Source of the DNA: Saprospiraceae bacterium
Lineage (GTDB): Bacteria > Bacteroidota > Bacteroidia > Chitinophagales > Saprospiraceae
Direction of reading: 5' to 3'
Assembly: GCA_022842725.1 (NCBI GenBank)
Contig: JALHOZ010000015.1
Coordinates: 39,863-103,862, forward strand
DNA: 64,000 nucleotides
Shown: positions 45,019 through 54,497 of the stretch, piece after piece
Numbering within the stretch: the stretch's first letter is position 1
Layout: each line of letters opens with the position of its first letter
Notes under the pieces: generated by a model
Told to the model about the DNA's origin: nothing
Database searches by the model: none
Seen by the model: only the letters and a program-made list of their open reading frames with translations
Made by a program: the position numbers and the translations under genes

Positions 45019-45420
45019 TCATGCAAACAGATAGTTCAACACTTGAGGAGGGTGGAAAATGCCACGAAGGTGCGCATCTGATTTAGTGTAACGATAATTT
45101 TCAAAAAGTTTTTTATTCTTATTATCAAAACAAGGATACATAATTTGAACCCAATCTCTGTTTTCCTGAATGACAAAAACTGGTAATTGGTTGTAATCCA
45201 TTATTTTGAAAGGTAATTTCATGTCCTGCTCATAATCTTCATCAAATACGATGCCGTGAGCATAATGCATGTCAAAAAAATCAGAAATGGTCATTTCTGG
45301 ATTTTCTTTCACATGTTCATAGTAATGAAAAAATAAAGCAGGGAACTTACCTAATTCCTTGACCGGAGTCAAAGAAAAAAGATATGTTATAATTAAAAAA
45401 CCCACTATCTTACTTTTCAT
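45019..45420 (-). CDS. Small exported protein near metal-efflux genes
   Basis: The 133-residue protein has an N-terminal hydrophobic segment (about 5-17) that may be a signal peptide. The remainder contains FFHYYEHVKENPEMTISDFF, MHYAHGIVFDEDYEQDMKLP and a C-terminal HPPQVLNYLFA. I recall small proteins with this H-Y-x-E-H and M-H-Y pattern next to cation-efflux genes in Bacteroidota; the His and acidic residues could bind metal. It has the same orientation as the RND operon, 399 bp upstream of it. No confirmed function is known to me. Confidence 0.65.
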   Translation of the reverse strand: MKSKIVGFLIITYLFSLTPVKELGKFPALFFHYYEHVKENPEMTISDFFDMHYAHGIVFDEDYEQDMKLPFKIMDYNQLPVFVIQENRDWVQIMYPCFDNKNKKLFENYRYTKSDAHLRGIFHPPQVLNYLFA

Positions 45421-45559
45421 ATTACAAAAGTAATGTTTTTTCTTTAAAAATCTTACAATAAATTGTTAAATACAGCTAGTTTAGATATATTCAAAATAAC
45501 TTTTCAGATGTAAAAAAAGGATGGTAAACAGATTAATAAGCTACTGAAAGGGTTCATTT

Positions 45560-45590
45560 TTTGATGGTAATAAAATTTCACGTAGGTTTG
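45560..45590 (+). promoter_or_regulatory. Promoter for the PUL2 regulator (TTTG-N19-TAGGTTTG)
   Basis: TTTG (45560-45563), a 19-bp gap, then TAGGTTTG (45583-45590) fits the Bacteroidota consensus very well. Transcription would start near 45597, about 27 nt before ATG 45624. Confidence 0.65.
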
Positions 45591-45623
45591 TGGCAGTAAT
45601 TTATCTGTACAATTTCTCAAAAA

Positions 45624-48269
45624 ATGTATATCCGGCTTGTTCTGATTTTGGTAATGTTGGACGTTTCTGTGTTTTTGACACATGTATACAGTCAGGAAGT
45701 ACCGGAAATTATTGAATATGCATCTCATCAATACGGAGCGGCACCTCAAAACTGGGACATTCAAAAAGATTGTGAGGGCTATACGTATGTAGCCAACTCA
45801 AACGGCGTACTGATATACAATGGTTTTTTATGGCAAAAACTTCAGCTTCCTGAAAATGCCCGACCAAGAACCCTTTATGTAGGCAGAGATTGCAGGGTTT
45901 ATGTCGGAGGGTATGAATTGTTCGGGTACATTGACAACAGCAAAAGAGATCAACCGGCATTTGTCTCTCTATCCAATCAACTCAAAGGAAGTCGCGAAGA
46001 AATCTGGGAGATTTTCGGCAATAAAGACAAAATGTATATACAGTCATTTGCGTGGGTTTGGACATATGATTACAAAGAAATAAAAAAACATCGCCCTCCG
46101 ACCAATATCATGTTGGGCAGTTACATTAGGAATAAAGCTATTTTTCCGAAAATTACCGGAGGTTTTTACGAATTTTTGAATGAAACTTTTACCGATACAG
46201 ACCTTGGAAAAAATTTTCCAAAGGAAGCAAAAATCGTTGGATTGTCAAACATGGGTAGCGGCAAAACCTTGATTGCCACAGAATTTCACGGATTATTTAT
46301 TTTTGATGGTAACCAGAGTTATCCATTGAATCAGTCTTCCAATGCAGTAGTAAAAAAGGAACAGTTGAATAAAATGATTCCTTTAAAAAACGGTGGATAT
46401 GCCATCGGAACGATTCTCAACGGTTTATATATTTTTGATGCTGCGCTCAATCTAAAGTATCATTATAACAAAAGTTCAGGATTATCAAATAATACAGTGT
46501 TGTCATTGTTTGAAACCAAAGAAGGCAATATTTGGGTGGGTTTGGATAAAAACATAAATGTTGTTTTTTTGAGCAGTCCGACGACCTATTATTATGATAG
46601 TAAAGGAGCATTGGGGACGGTATTCACCACCGAATATTACAAAGGGCAAACTTTTTTGGGAACAAATCAGGGCGTTTTTGTCAAAAAAAATAATGATTTT
46701 GAGATCATTCAAAATTCAAACGGCCAGGTTTGGGATTTTGAGACGTTTGACGGAAGATTGTTTTGTGGTCATAATAACGGCATGTTTGTCATAAATGGCA
46801 ACAAGCTTACACCGGTTAAAAATATCAGTGGAACATCCTGTTTGAAGGTCGTCAATGAAGAAACGATGATCGGCTCTACCTATGCCGGTTTGTTTCGGTT
46901 TTCGGCAGAAAATAATACCATTGTTTCAAAACCGTTGACCGGTGGGAATTATTTGTTGGATAAATTTATCATCAAAGGGAATATTTTATATGGATTTCAT
47001 TACCATTCAGGGTTTTTTTGTATTCGCCTGAGTGATGACTTCAATGCTGTGGTTGCAGCGATTCAGCATGTAAAAGAAATTGACGGAAGGCAAATATCCG
47101 ATGTGGAAATGGTATTGTTTCAGGATGAAGTGTATGCTTTGATCGACGATCGGCTTTTTAAAATTATGCCGGACAAAATTTTGGAACTTACCGCTGAAAA
47201 AATTGAGTTTTTGCTTAAACAGGAGGATTTTGAGCTGATTCGGACAAAAAAGCGGTTCCGTACAGATCAGAAATTATTCCAACACATGTGTTTGTATAAA
47301 AACGACACACATAGTTCTGTTTTGGTGGCTTTTCCGGAGGGTTATGCCTTATATGCAACACACCAGGAAGCTTTGAATGAGGAAAAATCACCGGAAATTG
47401 ACTTCATCCTTGTGAATGGAAAATTGGCAAATGATAAGGACCTATCCTCGTTAAAACACAACCAAAATAATATTCAGGTCTATTTTAAAAAAGGAAATGA
47501 CCATCAAATTTCAGGACCTTACCGATATTTTTTGTCGGGTTGGGACAATAAAGAACACCTGCTTCCTGAGTCAGGCATCATTCCTTTTGTTAACCTTCTG
47601 GACGGCAGCTACACTTTTTTATTAAAAAAAGATAAGGAAACTGTGATTTCAAAAGGATGGTATCTCAGTCCTCCATGGTATAAATCCTGGATTGGTTTTT
47701 TATTGTACGTTTTTTTAATGGTTTTTTTGTTGTACTTTTATGAATTATGGAGGAAAAAGAAGATACAGAAACAACTTGAAGATGAAAGAATGTTTAAACA
47801 GAAAGAACTGGAGGAAAATATGCTGAAAGCCAAAGCAGAACACCTGGAACGGGACGTTTTATTCAAAAGCAAACTACTCGTCAACAGAACACTTACCATT
47901 ATACAGAAAAACAAAATGTTGCTCGAACTTAAAGAGCTCATCAAAAAAACCAAAGGGGAAGTTTCTCACCAAAAAATCATCCACCTTATCGAAAAAAATA
48001 TGAGCAGTGATGAAGATTGGGAAATTTTTGAAAAAAACTTTGCCGAAGTACACCAGGATTTTTTAAAAAGCCTTCAGGAAAAATTTCCGGAAATTACTGC
48101 CAGCGAACTGAGATTGGCAGCTTATATCAGAATGAACCTGAGCTCAAAAGAAATCGCGCCGCTGATGCATATATCTGTGAGGTCCATTGAAAACAAAAGA
48201 TATCGTCTTAGAAAAAAATTAGGTATCAGTGAAGATGTGGGATTAATTGAATTTATGATGAGGATGTAA
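45624..48269 (+). CDS. Propeller-sensor transcription regulator with LuxR-type helix-turn-helix (PUL2)
   Basis: The 881-residue protein has a signal peptide (MYIRLVLILVMLDVSVFLTH) and a periplasmic beta-propeller region (about 30-590; GYTYVANSNGVLIYNGFLWQ, GNIWVGLDKNINVVFL). A Y_Y_Y-type domain (YRYFLSGWDNKEH) precedes one membrane helix (about 690-708), a coiled coil (about 715-770) and a C-terminal LuxR-like helix-turn-helix (about 815-875; ITASELRLAAYIRMNLSSKE, then HISVRSIENKRYRLRKKLGI). It lacks kinase and receiver domains, so it would control transcription directly from the membrane. It lies directly upstream of PUL2 susC, its likely target. Confidence 0.88.
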   Translation: MYIRLVLILVMLDVSVFLTHVYSQEVPEIIEYASHQYGAAPQNWDIQKDCEGYTYVANSNGVLIYNGFLWQKLQLPENARPRTLYVGRDCRVYVGGYELFGYIDNSKRDQPAFVSLSNQLKGSREEIWEIFGNKDKMYIQSFAWVWTYDYKEIKKHRPPTNIMLGSYIRNKAIFPKITGGFYEFLNETFTDTDLGKNFPKEAKIVGLSNMGSGKTLIATEFHGLFIFDGNQSYPLNQSSNAVVKKEQLNKMIPLKNGGYAIGTILNGLYIFDAALNLKYHYNKSSGLSNNTVLSLFETKEGNIWVGLDKNINVVFLSSPTTYYYDSKGALGTVFTTEYYKGQTFLGTNQGVFVKKNNDFEIIQNSNGQVWDFETFDGRLFCGHNNGMFVINGNKLTPVKNISGTSCLKVVNEETMIGSTYAGLFRFSAENNTIVSKPLTGGNYLLDKFIIKGNILYGFHYHSGFFCIRLSDDFNAVVAAIQHVKEIDGRQISDVEMVLFQDEVYALIDDRLFKIMPDKILELTAEKIEFLLKQEDFELIRTKKRFRTDQKLFQHMCLYKNDTHSSVLVAFPEGYALYATHQEALNEEKSPEIDFILVNGKLANDKDLSSLKHNQNNIQVYFKKGNDHQISGPYRYFLSGWDNKEHLLPESGIIPFVNLLDGSYTFLLKKDKETVISKGWYLSPPWYKSWIGFLLYVFLMVFLLYFYELWRKKKIQKQLEDERMFKQKELEENMLKAKAEHLERDVLFKSKLLVNRTLTIIQKNKMLLELKELIKKTKGEVSHQKIIHLIEKNMSSDEDWEIFEKNFAEVHQDFLKSLQEKFPEITASELRLAAYIRMNLSSKEIAPLMHISVRSIENKRYRLRKKLGISEDVGLIEFMMRM

Positions 48270-48423
48270 ATGAGCTGCTCTTATTATCTTTATATTGAAA
48301 ATATTTGTATAAATTACGTAAAATATACATGATTATATATTTAATATAATTAATATATAATCTATACTTTAGCATGATGATGAGGTAAATGTGAGGTGGG
48401 TTGTTGTGAATTTCTTTACAAAA

Positions 48424-48431
48424 TGTTAACA
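48424..48431. promoter_or_regulatory. Palindrome TGTTAACA at the PUL2 susC promoter
   Basis: This is the second copy of the octamer found at the PUL1 promoter, here 18 bp before the -7 element (14 bp in PUL1). It occupies the place where a -33 TTG would be expected. Confidence 0.3.
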
Positions 48432-48449
48432 TTTATATAATGTTTGTTG

Positions 48450-48457
48450 TAATTTTG
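48450..48457 (+). promoter_or_regulatory. Likely -7 element of the PUL2 susC promoter (TAATTTTG)
   Basis: TAATTTTG matches TAnnTTTG, 50 bp before ATG 48508. The -33 region lacks a TTG and instead has TGTTAACA, as expected for a promoter that needs an activator. Confidence 0.5.
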
Positions 48458-48507
48458 TCAAGCTTTATTGTATCTTGTATTTTATTGTAACAAACAAACG
48501 AATCATC

Positions 48508-51465
48508 ATGGTAAAAAACGTCGTAACGATATGCCTGTTGTTGTGTATGCAACATCTGTCTTTCGGTCAGGGGACCATTACAGGAAATATCACTTCCTCT
48601 GAAGATGGTCTCGCTTTGATAGGAGTCACCGTAGAGGTTTTGCCATCAGGAAGAGGGACACTCACCGATGTGGACGGCAATTATGATATCAATAAACAAA
48701 TGGATGACAGTATCCGGTTTTCTTACATAGGATATAAAACAATCACTATGCCTATTGGTGGTAAAACAAAAATAGACATTGTGCTTCAGCCAAATGCAGA
48801 AATTCTGGATGAAATTGTGGTAATAGGATACGGAACCATCAAAAAAAGCGATCTGACCGGTTCTGTTTCTTCCATCAAAGCAGAAGATATTGTGAAGGTT
48901 CCGGCACCAAATGCCATCCAGGCATTGCAGGGGAAAGTCGCCGGGATGCAAATCCTCAATACCAGCGGCGATCCTGGTGCAGATCCTGTCGTCAGATTAA
49001 GAGGAGTGACTACGTTAAATAATAATAATCCGATAGCCGTGATTGATGGGGTAATATCCGATGTCAGCCAGGTAGCTCAACTCAATCCAAATGATATTGC
49101 ATCCGTTGAGGTTCTGAAAGATGCTTCGGCAACAGCGATATACGGATCAAGAGGTGCAGCAGGAGTCATCATCGTTACCACAAAAAGAGGTAAGTCAGGA
49201 AAAAATGTGGTAAGTGTTTCAGTCGAACAATCCATAGAAAATGTGGAACGCAAAATCGATGTGATGAATGGCAGAGAATTCGCCACTTTCCTGAATGCTA
49301 TAGATCCCGGTTCTTACAATAACCTTGATGCTTTACCCAATACAGATTGGCAAAATGAGATTTACAATAGCAATACGCCTATCACCAATGCCAATTTTTC
49401 TGTAAGCGGCGGCAGCAATACATCCAATTTTTATTTTGGTCTCGGATATTTCGGCCAACAGGGAATCCTTCCCAAATCAGCGCTTTCCAGATTGACAGGA
49501 AAAATGAATCTTGGATTTGATGTGACAAAAAATATAAAAATGGGTTTTGACTTGTCACTTGCCCTTTCTGATAAAGAAAATGCACCCGGTGTGGTGGGAA
49601 CTGCTCTGAGAGCGTGGCCTATCGACAGACCTTTTCTTGAAAACGGCAATTTTGCCGATGTCATGGGAGGAAATCCCGTTGCGGCTATTGAATATACCAA
49701 CAGCGACAGAGGTTTGATCGCAGGATTGGGCAACTTGTATGCGAGCGTAAATTTTCTTAAAGATTTTACATTCAAAACAAGTTTGCAGTTTACCCATGAT
49801 GAAGGCAGAGGAAGATCTTTTGTTCCTGTCTATTTTGTTGGTCCGTTGCAGCAAAATGAAAGGAATGATCTGACCTATTCTAATGATAATGCCACCACAT
49901 TGATTTTTGAAAATACTTTGTCGTATGCCAAAGAATTTGGCAAAAATTCATTAAATGTTTTGGCAGGTTATACAGCACAGGATTCAAGAAATGAATTTAT
50001 AAGCGGTCTTACCGAAAACCTGATTAGAGAAGATGATTTGTTCTGGTATCTGAACTCAGGTGAAGATATTTACGAAAGAGTTTCCAACAACTTTAGCAGA
50101 AACACATTATTATCATATCTGGGAAGGGTCAATTATTCTTTTGACAGTAAATACTTACTGACAGTGTCGATGAGAAGAGACGGATCGTCCAAATTCGGAA
50201 TTAACAACCGTTGGGGAAATTTTCCAAGTGTAGCTGCAGGCTGGAACCTCGACCGGGAATCCTTTTTTCCTAAAATCAGCTTCCTGAATTCACTAAAACT
50301 CAGAGCCAGCTGGGGAATCATAGGAAATGAAAGAATCCCCGGGGAAGCACAATTTTCATTAATTTCAAACGATTATAACACAGTTTTTGGTGAAAATGAA
50401 ACCCTGCAACCCGGTGCCAGTTTTAACGGTGGTGGTAATCCCAATCTTAAGTGGGAAGAAACACGACAAACCAACATTGGTATCAATGCAGGATTTTTGA
50501 ATGACAAATTGACTGTTGAATTGGATTATTATATCAAAAATACCGACGATATTTTGGTGCCGCTTGAGCCAATTGGTTATACAGGAGTTGGTGCCTTCAG
50601 GTCTATATTTTATAATGCCGCCAATGTACAAAACAGTGGATTTGAATGGAACATAAATTACCGGGAAACCAAAGGAAACTGGTCTTACGGTGTCGGTGTT
50701 TTGGGTACAACGATCAAAAACAGGGTGACAGATATCGGTCAGGGTATCGGTGCTGATTCATTGTTGGTCGGTGGTGATCTGGGCAACGGACAACAAGTAG
50801 CCCGAACAGCTGTAGGACAGCCAATCGGGTTTTTATACGGATATGAAGCGATAGGTGTTTTCCAAAATCAGGCTCAGTTTGAATCCACACCCAGTCTTTT
50901 TGGTCAGACGGTAGGAGATTTGATTTATAAAGATGTTAACGGGGATGGTAGGATTACAGCTGCCGACAGAACCTTTATTGGTAGTTCCATTCCAAATTTT
51001 GTTTATGGCTTTAATCTCTCAGCAGGCTATAAAAACTTTACTTTATCAGCAGATTTTCAGGGTCAGACCGGCAATAAAATTTTTAACGGAAAACAAACCA
51101 TTCGTTTTACCACCCTGAATTACGAAGAAAAATTCAATCAATTCTGGACAGGAGAAGGATCCACCAACGAACACCCACGTCCGACGGTGGGTGGTGTCAA
51201 TTATCTTCCCAATTCCTATTTTGTAGAGGATGGTTCTTTTATTCGGTTGCGTTCGTTGACTCTTAATTATCAGATTCCATCAAAAAGTAAGTGGAAAATC
51301 AACAGCGCAAATATTTATGTTCGGGCCACTAATTTGTTTACCCTGACAAAATTCACCGGATATTCTCCTGAAATAGGTGCAGGTTCTGCCATTGACGGAG
51401 TAATCGACCGCGGCGTTTATCCCATCACCAGAATTTTTTCTTTAGGATTAAATGCTAATTTTTAA
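48508..51465 (+). CDS. susC: SusC/RagA-family TonB-linked outer-membrane transporter (PUL2)
   Basis: ATG 48508 begins the signal peptide (MVKNVVTICLLLCMQHLSFGQ); an in-frame TTG at 48475 is upstream. The 985-residue protein has the CarboxypepD_reg-like domain (ITGNITSSEDGLALIGVTV), TonB-box region (DEIVVIGYGTIKKSDLTG), a plug with SVEVLKDASATAIYGSRGAA, and a beta-barrel ending in IFSLGLNANF with a terminal aromatic. Length is normal. It probably imports the oligosaccharides released by the PUL2 enzymes. susD follows after 20 bp. Confidence 0.95.
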   Translation: MVKNVVTICLLLCMQHLSFGQGTITGNITSSEDGLALIGVTVEVLPSGRGTLTDVDGNYDINKQMDDSIRFSYIGYKTITMPIGGKTKIDIVLQPNAEILDEIVVIGYGTIKKSDLTGSVSSIKAEDIVKVPAPNAIQALQGKVAGMQILNTSGDPGADPVVRLRGVTTLNNNNPIAVIDGVISDVSQVAQLNPNDIASVEVLKDASATAIYGSRGAAGVIIVTTKRGKSGKNVVSVSVEQSIENVERKIDVMNGREFATFLNAIDPGSYNNLDALPNTDWQNEIYNSNTPITNANFSVSGGSNTSNFYFGLGYFGQQGILPKSALSRLTGKMNLGFDVTKNIKMGFDLSLALSDKENAPGVVGTALRAWPIDRPFLENGNFADVMGGNPVAAIEYTNSDRGLIAGLGNLYASVNFLKDFTFKTSLQFTHDEGRGRSFVPVYFVGPLQQNERNDLTYSNDNATTLIFENTLSYAKEFGKNSLNVLAGYTAQDSRNEFISGLTENLIREDDLFWYLNSGEDIYERVSNNFSRNTLLSYLGRVNYSFDSKYLLTVSMRRDGSSKFGINNRWGNFPSVAAGWNLDRESFFPKISFLNSLKLRASWGIIGNERIPGEAQFSLISNDYNTVFGENETLQPGASFNGGGNPNLKWEETRQTNIGINAGFLNDKLTVELDYYIKNTDDILVPLEPIGYTGVGAFRSIFYNAANVQNSGFEWNINYRETKGNWSYGVGVLGTTIKNRVTDIGQGIGADSLLVGGDLGNGQQVARTAVGQPIGFLYGYEAIGVFQNQAQFESTPSLFGQTVGDLIYKDVNGDGRITAADRTFIGSSIPNFVYGFNLSAGYKNFTLSADFQGQTGNKIFNGKQTIRFTTLNYEEKFNQFWTGEGSTNEHPRPTVGGVNYLPNSYFVEDGSFIRLRSLTLNYQIPSKSKWKINSANIYVRATNLFTLTKFTGYSPEIGAGSAIDGVIDRGVYPITRIFSLGLNANF

Positions 51466-51485
51466 TAAATTAATAATCAGTAGCC

Positions 51486-52949
51486 ATGCGTAAAAATATA
51501 TTTCTTTTATCTCTGGTCAGTATAATGTTGGTAAGTTGTAATGAAGATTTTCTTGACCAAACGCCACGGTCTGCTTTGACTGTCGGGACGTTTCCGGTCA
51601 GTGAAAGTGATGCCATTTTGGCTACCAATGCCGTGTACAACGGATTAAGGGCCTGGCACATCAATACCGGAGGGTTTCCGATTCTGGACATAATGGCGGA
51701 TGATGCCAGTAAAGGTTCCAATCCCGGTGATGGAGCACAATTGAATGATTACGAGACGTTTAAGCACAATGCTTCTGAAGGAAGTATGGAAAGATGGTAC
51801 AAAACCCTTTATGAAGTCATCAGAAGATCCAACCTTGTGGTTAATGAAGTTCCGAAGATCAACAACATGGATGAAAACCTGAAACAAAGATTGATTGGTG
51901 AGGCCAGATTTCTAAGAGCCTACTATTACTCTTTATTGGTCAGAGGATTTGGCGATGTTCCAAAAGTGTTGGTTATTGACCCGCCCTTGGATTTGACCAG
52001 AGCTCCCTATACTGAAATTCTCAACGAAATTATTTATCCCGACCTGGAGTTTGCAGTCAGTGTTTTACCTGAAAAGTCGGCATATGCTGCCAATGATTTG
52101 GGCCGGGCGACCAAAGGTGCTGCAAGAGGTTTACTTGCCAGAATAAAACTTTTTTACGGTGATTTTCCGGCTGTCGAAAAGTTGTGTGAAGATATTATCA
52201 ATTCCGGAGAGTATACCTTGATGAGTGATTATAAAGATGTTTTTTCTGCTAATTTTGAGCACAATTCTGAGTCCGTTTTTGAAGTATCTGCTATTCCTGA
52301 CAGTTATGTCAACGGAGGAAATCAATATGCCAATACCCAAACGGTCAGAGGTACACCAAACCGTGGCTGGGGATTTGGAAGACCTACGTATTCATTTATA
52401 AGTGAAATGCAAAACAACAACGATCTCCGTCTTGAACCTACCGTTCTTTTTGTCAATGAAGTGATTGACGGAGTATTGATTGTGGGAGATTCACCGACGC
52501 TGGATACGACGTATGTAAATGGCGTTATTGTCGAAGTAGAATGTTACAATCAAAAAGTATGGTATCCAGGTCCTGACCCGAATACATCCTTCGGACATAA
52601 CAGAAGAATTATACGTTATGCAGATATTCTGATGATGTATGCTGAAGCACTCAATGAAAACGGAAAATCATCTCAGGCATTACCTTACCTGAATTTGATC
52701 CGCAATAGAGCCGGCCTTTCTGATGTGACTACTACAGACAAAAATCAGTTACGGGACATCATCATATTAGAAAGAAAATATGAATTTGGTCTGGAAGGTT
52801 TGAGATTCTGGGATTTGGTTCGTACAGGCAAAGCGGAAGCGGTTCTTGGTCCTTTAGGTTTTATCAAAGGCAAAAATGAATTGTTACCTATACCTCAATC
52901 AGAAGTGGATATTTCTCAGGGAAGAATCAAACAGAATTTTGGGTATTAA
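51486..52949 (+). CDS. susD: SusD/RagB-family glycan-binding lipoprotein (PUL2)
   Basis: The 487-residue protein has a lipobox at C18 followed by NEDFLDQTP, typical of SusD and carrying acidic export residues. The N-terminal part has EARFLRAYYYSLLVRGFGDV, and the C-terminal RagB/SusD domain has LERKYEFGLEGLRFWDLVRT and LPIPQSEVDISQG. It pairs with the SusC protein encoded 20 bp upstream to take up glycan oligomers. It differs considerably from the PUL1 SusD, which fits a different ligand. The next lipoprotein gene lies 87 bp downstream. Confidence 0.95.
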   Translation: MRKNIFLLSLVSIMLVSCNEDFLDQTPRSALTVGTFPVSESDAILATNAVYNGLRAWHINTGGFPILDIMADDASKGSNPGDGAQLNDYETFKHNASEGSMERWYKTLYEVIRRSNLVVNEVPKINNMDENLKQRLIGEARFLRAYYYSLLVRGFGDVPKVLVIDPPLDLTRAPYTEILNEIIYPDLEFAVSVLPEKSAYAANDLGRATKGAARGLLARIKLFYGDFPAVEKLCEDIINSGEYTLMSDYKDVFSANFEHNSESVFEVSAIPDSYVNGGNQYANTQTVRGTPNRGWGFGRPTYSFISEMQNNNDLRLEPTVLFVNEVIDGVLIVGDSPTLDTTYVNGVIVEVECYNQKVWYPGPDPNTSFGHNRRIIRYADILMMYAEALNENGKSSQALPYLNLIRNRAGLSDVTTTDKNQLRDIIILERKYEFGLEGLRFWDLVRTGKAEAVLGPLGFIKGKNELLPIPQSEVDISQGRIKQNFGY

Positions 52950-53036
52950 AAAATCGGATAAGTGTAGAAGTATGGAGGAAGTTTTTTCAACCGCTTTGTT
53001 ATTAATAATATTGTTTCATTAAAAAATTGTAGTAAA

Positions 53037-54308
53037 ATGAAAATTTTAAAATTCAGTACTTTGTTTTTGGCAATTGCCGTATTAATGGTTTCTTGTAAAA
53101 AAGATCCCGATGCATTAAAAGTTACTGCCATTGAAGCCGGCGGTACAAGTTTTCAAAACGGAAGTGCAGTGACTTCTGATTTAAATGGCTCAACTTCTGC
53201 TACAAACGTAGCATTAAACGCAACCATCACCGTTACATTTGACAAAAATGTTAAAACAAGTTCGGTTTCTTCCACTACGGTAAAAGTTTCTTCTACCAGT
53301 GGTGCTGTTGATGCAGCTGTATCGGCAAGTGGAAACAAAATTACCATCAACCCGACTGCTGATTTTGTAAGAGGTACATTGTACACCCTTACCCTTTCAG
53401 GATTACAGGCTGATGATGATGGAGGATTTACCGATTTGAGCAGAACATTTACAACTGAAGGAAGAGCTCCGGTTGTCGTACCTTTTGCAGACAAAATGGT
53501 GGCTTACTGGCATTTTGATGGTTCTACAGCTGAGGCAACCAACAAATACACCACTGCCAACGAAGTTAAAGTTACTTACAACAATGACAGATTTGGGCAG
53601 GGAAGCAGCGCTTTGTCTTTTGATGGTGACGAAACTTTGGTGGAAGTTGCCAATGCATCTACTCTTATGGGTACCAAAGATTTTACCTTGAGTTTCTGGA
53701 TAAAATCAGATGGTTCTGACGTTAATGCGGCAGGTGAGACCAGAGGTCAGTTTGTAATGGGTTTGGCTGCATGGCATGGTTTCCAATTCGAAATTTTCGG
53801 TAATTATGGTGGTTGTAAATTGGCTACCCGTTACGAAATAGCAGGAGGAAACAACAATGCCGAGGACTTATGGTGGTCAACCAATGGTAACTTAGGCTGG
53901 ATGGGCTGGACTTTTGATGATGATGTATCTGCAGCAGGTGGATTGGCAGGAGTTATCAAAGATAAATGGGCACATGTAGTCTGTACTTACAATGCTACCA
54001 CTAAAATTGGTGCTATGTACATTAATGGTAAACTGAGAAAAAGCCAGGACTTCAATTTGTACGGAGCTTCACACCCAATGTTTGGAACTGTCGGCTTGAA
54101 ATATGCGGGTAATCCTGCTCCGGGCGACAGATTGGCTTTCGGATTTATTCAGGGAAGTGAAAACAGAATTGTTACCGATGATTGGGCTAACCCTATCGGA
54201 ACACCTGACAATAACCACTTCAAAGGTTTAATGGATGATGTAAGAATGTTCCATGCTGCTTTTTCAGCTGCTGATGTTACCACGTTGTACAACGCTGAAA
54301 AACCATAA
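53037..54308 (+). CDS. LamG-domain surface glycan-binding lipoprotein (PUL2)
   Basis: The 423-residue lipoprotein (C20, MVSCKKDPD) has an Ig-like Big_5 domain at about 30-145 (NATITVTFDKNVKTSSVSST, ADFVRGTLYTLTLSGLQ). A LamG/concanavalin-like domain follows at about 155-420 (MVAYWHFDGSTAEATNKY, GTKDFTLSFWIKSDGSDV, KGLMDDVRMFHAAFSAADV). This is the usual layout of a surface glycan-binding protein encoded after susCD. The Big_5 domain resembles the one in the first GH144-like enzyme of the locus, suggesting similar spacing from the membrane. A terminator follows. Confidence 0.85.
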   Translation: MKILKFSTLFLAIAVLMVSCKKDPDALKVTAIEAGGTSFQNGSAVTSDLNGSTSATNVALNATITVTFDKNVKTSSVSSTTVKVSSTSGAVDAAVSASGNKITINPTADFVRGTLYTLTLSGLQADDDGGFTDLSRTFTTEGRAPVVVPFADKMVAYWHFDGSTAEATNKYTTANEVKVTYNNDRFGQGSSALSFDGDETLVEVANASTLMGTKDFTLSFWIKSDGSDVNAAGETRGQFVMGLAAWHGFQFEIFGNYGGCKLATRYEIAGGNNNAEDLWWSTNGNLGWMGWTFDDDVSAAGGLAGVIKDKWAHVVCTYNATTKIGAMYINGKLRKSQDFNLYGASHPMFGTVGLKYAGNPAPGDRLAFGFIQGSENRIVTDDWANPIGTPDNNHFKGLMDDVRMFHAAFSAADVTTLYNAEKP

Positions 54309-54355
54309 AATTATTTGTTTCGGTCGTCGACCGGATAGTTTAGTAATATAATTAT

Positions 54356-54386
54356 ACAGGGAGGATATGATGTCCTCCCTGTTTTT
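54356..54386 (+). terminator. 10-bp hairpin terminator between PUL2 binding and enzyme genes
   Basis: ACAGGGAGGA (54356-54365) and TCCTCCCTGT (54373-54382) pair perfectly around a 7-nt loop, and TTTTT (54382-54386) follows. It lies 47 bp after the LamG gene stop and 111 bp before the first enzyme gene. It would favour higher expression of susCD and the binding protein than of the enzymes. Confidence 0.8.
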
Positions 54387-54497
54387 AAACAGAACATCAG
54401 CATACTGTTTTACCTCATTGGAAAACAGTTGTTTAAAAAAAGTGTAAGGTCAATTTTGGACATCCGCTCCAAATACTTACGTAAAATAGATACAAGC

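Noticed and set aside
44790..45086. 98-codon plus-strand frame upstream of the pump operon
   Set aside because: It overlaps the 3' end of the small exported protein gene, has biased Lys/Cys/Phe composition and lacks a recognisable feature. The minus-strand frame at 44738-44944 is equally unconvincing.
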